A stretch of 7,297 nt of DNA from Chloroflexota bacterium. GTDB taxonomy: Bacteria > Chloroflexota > UBA5177 > JANWHV01. The notes beneath the pieces were generated by a model, which did no database searches, was not told the DNA's origin, and worked only from the letters and a program-made list of their open reading frames with translations. The translations under genes were made by a program, and so were the position numbers. Location of the stretch: positions 1 through 7,297 of the forward strand of contig JANWHV010000177.1 of assembly GCA_025450255.1 (NCBI GenBank), in the 5' to 3' direction. This document shows positions 4,971 through 7,297 of this stretch, one piece after another (within the stretch, counting starts at the first letter, position 1; every line of letters starts with the position of its first letter).

Positions 4971-6851
4971 ATGGCGAAGGTCTTCATCTCTTACCGGCGT
5001 GCGGATAGCGCGACGATCAGTGGGCGCATCTACGACCGGTTGGCGGCGAGGTTTGGCCGCACGGAGATCTTCAAGGATGTGGACGACATTCCGCCCGGCG
5101 TGAACTTCGTCGACTACATCCAGACCTCGCTGCGGCAGTGCGCGGTGATGCTGGCGCTCATCGGACCGCATTGGCTCGGGGCCACAGCGGCGGACGGCAG
5201 GCGGCGACTCGACGGCGCCGACGACCTGGTGCGGCGGGAGATTGAGGCAGCGCTGGACCTCGGGCTGGTCGTCATACCCGTGCTGGTCGAGGACGCGCGC
5301 ATGCCGCGCGCGGCGGACCTGCCAGAGTCCTTACGGCCGTTGGCGCTTATCAACGCCGTGTCCGTGCACAACGATCCCTACTTCGACCACGACATACAGC
5401 GCCTGATCGGTGCGGTGGATCGCGCCCTCAGCTCGGAACCTCCGCCCAAGACCGCGCCAGTGCGCAACGATTCCGACTTCACGCGCGACATGGAGCGCCC
5501 ACTGTTCGGTGTGGACCGAGACCTCGGGCGGGAACCTCCGACTCTTGGCGGGATGGTTCCCGCCGCGCCGCCCTCGCCGTGGATGCGCCCTCCCGTGGAG
5601 CATGCGCACACGCCTATGCCGGACCATGCTTTTCCGCCGGCGCCGCCGTTCAGTGGCCGGTCAACCCTGGCCGCGCCTCGCGCTCCAGTGCCGCTGGTGC
5701 GCTCCCGCCAAGCGCCCCGCCGTGCACGCACGGCCGGTGTCGCGATGCTGCTCGCCGTGCTCGTGGCGGGCGGCGTGCTGCTGGTGAGAAACCTGCCACA
5801 TGGAACGAGCGGCGGGCATACCTCCGGCGCCAGCGTCACCGGCAAGGACTGCAAACACATCGGCTACCTGCTGCCCGACAGCACAGACGTCCGGTGGGAA
5901 GCGGAGGACCACCCCGACGTGGTCGCGGCCCTGCACAAGTACTTGCCCGGCGCTACTGTCGACGTCGCGAACGCCGCGGGCAGCTCCGCCACCCAGCAGA
6001 CACAAGCCGACAGCGAGCTGGCGCGCGGCGCCTGCATCCTGATCATCGCCGCCGTGGATAGTTTTAAGGCGGGGACGATCGTCGCCGACGCCAAAGCCAA
6101 GAATGTCCCCGTCATTGCCTATGACCGCATGATCGATAGCGACTCACTGAGCTATTACGTCTCGTTCGATGACTTCGCCACGGGAGTAGCGCAGGCCCAG
6201 TACATCAAGGACCACTACCAGCGGTACGTCGCCGCGAACGGCACCAAGAACCTCATCATGATTGACGGGTCTGACGTCGACTCCGCCGCTCTCCTCTTCA
6301 GCGGCGGCGCGCACTCCGTACTCGATCCACTTGTGGCCGCCGGCTCTCTGAGGAAGGTTTACGAGCAGCGCACACCCGGCTGGGACCCCTCCATGGCGCG
6401 GAGTGAGATGGAGGCGGCTCTGACGGCCAACAACAACCAGGTCGCCGTCGCGTATGTCATGAACGACGGCATGGCCGACGCCGTGATCACCGCCCTCAAG
6501 GCGAGAAACCTGGCTGGCAAGGTGCTGGTCACGGGGCAAGATGCGGAAGTCGTCGGTATCCGCAACATCCTGCTCGGTTATCAGTCCATGACGGTCTATA
6601 AGCCCATCTCCAAACTGGCCGACTCGGTGGGGAAACTCGTCGCCGCGGTCAGCAAGGGTGCGAGTACCGCCGCGCTCGCCAACCAGAGGGTCAAGAACCC
6701 CAACGGCACCGCCTCGATCCCGGCGGTGCTCAACGACGGCGTCACGGTGGACATCACGAACATCAAGACGACTGTCGTCGCCGACGGCGTTGTCCATACC
6801 TCGGACATCTGCAACGGCTTGCCGTCGGGGACCGGCGGGATCTGTCCATAA
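4971..6851 (+). CDS. TIR domain - transmembrane - XylF-like sugar-binding fusion protein (626 aa)
   Basis: The ATG at 4971 starts directly at the TIR fold, with GGAGG 10 bases upstream. Residues 3-150 are a bacterial TIR domain: VFISYRRADS (4-13), the loop FKDVDDIPPG (34-43), LALIGPHWLG (61-70), and DLVRREIEAAL (85-95), where Glu90 fits the catalytic glutamate of TIR NADases and Leu86 takes the place of the usual aromatic residue. A proline-rich linker (151-240) contains a worn duplication of the TIR end. A basic patch (244-253) precedes one membrane helix (255-273), so the TIR side is inside and the rest outside. Residues 294-615 are a full type-I periplasmic binding domain close to the D-xylose protein XylF, with pocket motifs AYDRMI (383-388), GSDVD (433-437), PGWDP (469-473), MNDG (497-500), TGQDAE (521-526) and VYKPI (542-546). 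The outside part has four cysteines (294, 355, 614, 625), enough for two disulfides. No ABC permease or ATPase gene is nearby, so a transmembrane sugar sensor fits better than transport. Confidence 0.9.
   Translation: MAKVFISYRRADSATISGRIYDRLAARFGRTEIFKDVDDIPPGVNFVDYIQTSLRQCAVMLALIGPHWLGATAADGRRRLDGADDLVRREIEAALDLGLVVIPVLVEDARMPRAADLPESLRPLALINAVSVHNDPYFDHDIQRLIGAVDRALSSEPPPKTAPVRNDSDFTRDMERPLFGVDRDLGREPPTLGGMVPAAPPSPWMRPPVEHAHTPMPDHAFPPAPPFSGRSTLAAPRAPVPLVRSRQAPRRARTAGVAMLLAVLVAGGVLLVRNLPHGTSGGHTSGASVTGKDCKHIGYLLPDSTDVRWEAEDHPDVVAALHKYLPGATVDVANAAGSSATQQTQADSELARGACILIIAAVDSFKAGTIVADAKAKNVPVIAYDRMIDSDSLSYYVSFDDFATGVAQAQYIKDHYQRYVAANGTKNLIMIDGSDVDSAALLFSGGAHSVLDPLVAAGSLRKVYEQRTPGWDPSMARSEMEAALTANNNQVAVAYVMNDGMADAVITALKARNLAGKVLVTGQDAEVVGIRNILLGYQSMTVYKPISKLADSVGKLVAAVSKGASTAALANQRVKNPNGTASIPAVLNDGVTVDITNIKTTVVADGVVHTSDICNGLPSGTGGICP
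5367..5540 (+). repeat. Diverged in-frame duplication of the TIR C-terminal helix
   Basis: Residues 133-158 (HNDPYFDHDIQRLIGAVDRA...) and 165-190 (RNDSDFTRDMERPLFGVDRD...) align without gaps. They share N, D, F, D, R, VDR, L and EPP: 12 of 26 residues. The DNA copies (5367-5444 and 5463-5540) are offset by 96 bases and share runs such as CAACGAT and GGAACCTCCG. The first copy is the last helix of the TIR domain. The second has become part of the linker. Confidence 0.75.
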
Positions 6852-7025
6852 TCACTGACATACGTGGCGAGCGCGACCTTGAACCTCGACCCCAATCACC
6901 CGACCGCCGGCGCCAGCATGGGTCATGTGCAGCACGTCCCGATAGAACGCCGTGGCGCGCCCGAGATCGCTCACCACCAGCAGCTGCGTCACCCGCACAT
7001 ACGGTGTGGGGAACTCCCCTGCCAT
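6852..7025 (-). pseudogene. Truncated VOC/glyoxalase-family gene (57 codons)
   Basis: The ATG at 7025 has GGAAGGA a few bases upstream. The peptide begins YVRVTQLLVVSDLGRATAFYRDVL (9-32), the standard first strand and helix of vicinal-oxygen-chelate proteins. After residue 32 (about base 6930) the family pattern is lost, and the frame stops at 6852-6854 after 57 codons, against about 120-140 for a one-domain member. The rest of the fold, including the remaining metal ligands, is missing, so it cannot be an active enzyme alone. Its TGA touches the TAA of the TIR-XylF gene with no bases between. The start is 25 bases after the stop of the cupredoxin gene, so the two were an operon. The simplest reading is that the 3' part was cut off when the neighbouring DNA arrived. 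A frameshift does not rescue it: I see no VOC continuation in the other minus-strand frames. Confidence 0.7.
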
Positions 7026-7050
7026 GGTTTCCTTCCGTTGGACCTCACCC

Positions 7051-7297
7051 CTATGCCGTGACAATGACCGTGGCGACCATACCGGGGTGGTAGGCACACA
7101 CGTACCTGAAGGTGCCTGGGGAGGTGAATGTATATCTGAAGGATTGCCCCATCTTGAGCATCCCGCTGTCCGCGATCCCGGTCGCGAAGGTCACCGTGTG
7201 GGGCGCGTGGTCCTCATTTGTCCACGTGACGGTGGTCCCCACTGGCACCTGAATCACCGGCGGACCAAAGGCGAAGCTCTTGATGATCACGTGGGTC
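7051..7297 (-). CDS. Cupredoxin (plastocyanin/amicyanin-like), 5' end outside the window
   Basis: The frame is open to the window edge (base 7297) and ends at TAG (7053-7051). The visible 79-aa part from V/MIIKSFAFGPP covers nearly a whole blue-copper domain: IQVPVGTTVTWTNED (13-27), HAPHTV (28-33), and GTFRYVCAYHPGM (59-71). The type-1 copper ligands are His31, Cys65, His68 and Met71, all present. Counting uses the GTG at 7290 as residue 1, but Thr-His precede it in frame and the strand is not complete there. The true start, probably with a signal peptide or lipoprotein anchor, lies beyond the window. Such proteins carry single electrons or bind copper outside the membrane. It is followed after 25 bases by the truncated VOC gene. 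It ends properly at its C-terminus and looks intact. Confidence 0.88.
   Translation of the reverse strand, partial: THVIIKSFAFGPPVIQVPVGTTVTWTNEDHAPHTVTFATGIADSGMLKMGQSFRYTFTSPGTFRYVCAYHPGMVATVIVTA

Noticed and set aside
4894..5103. Short plus-strand frame over the start of the TIR gene
   Set aside because: It is Arg-rich and unlike any family, and it overlaps the well-supported TIR start in another frame.
6144..6797. 217-aa minus-strand frame opposite the XylF domain
   Set aside because: It is rich in His, Asp, Val and Arg as expected from antisense of GC-rich coding DNA, with no start signal or domain.
1..7297. CRISPR array, tRNA or rRNA genes
   Set aside because: I saw no regularly spaced repeats, cloverleaf-like sequence or rRNA-like stretches. 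The only repeats are the short ones listed.

Overview
The window looks like accessory DNA from a high-GC bacterium, most likely a Ktedonobacteria-type Chloroflexota. Three things suggest this. A decayed WD40 gene keeps the tail typical of the large WD40 proteins in that group. A XylF-like sugar-binding domain ends in a CNG...GTGGIC segment like those I associate with Ktedonobacteria. A TIR protein carries a transmembrane fusion partner. This placement rests on recalled family resemblance, not on a search.

Layout. Bases 1-120 look like the right end of an insertion element: the last 27 codons of a probable transposase, then two copies of TCACTGAACA. Bases 121-267 hold nothing I recognise. From 2874 back to 268 on the minus strand is one 868-aa membrane-anchored protein with a degenerate STAND-type NTPase domain and about eight long TPR-like repeats. 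It has a clear sigma70-type promoter at 2948-2976 and a strong ribosome binding site. Directly upstream, on the plus strand, lies the frameshifted 3' end of a WD40 gene (about 2992-3387). Next comes a tight plus-strand pair: an unusual peroxiredoxin (3534-4109) overlapped by ATGA with a DUF1326 protein (4106-4777). After a 193-base gap comes the standout gene (4971-6851): a cytosolic TIR domain, a proline-rich linker, one transmembrane helix and a complete XylF-like sugar-binding domain outside the membrane. It runs directly, tail to tail, into a truncated VOC/glyoxalase gene on the minus strand (7025-6852). That gene sits behind a blue-copper cupredoxin gene that leaves the window at its 5' end (7297-7051).

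How the genes may work together. The TIR-XylF protein has the layout of a one-component receptor: an outside sugar-binding fold is joined through the membrane to a domain that in other bacteria cleaves NAD or signals. The membrane-anchored STAND-like/TPR protein, 2 kb away on the other strand, is another NLR-like module, but nothing in the sequence shows that the two cooperate. The peroxiredoxin and DUF1326 proteins form a translationally coupled redox or metal pair. The left-edge mobile element, the WD40 relic and the truncated VOC gene show that this locus has been rearranged more than once.
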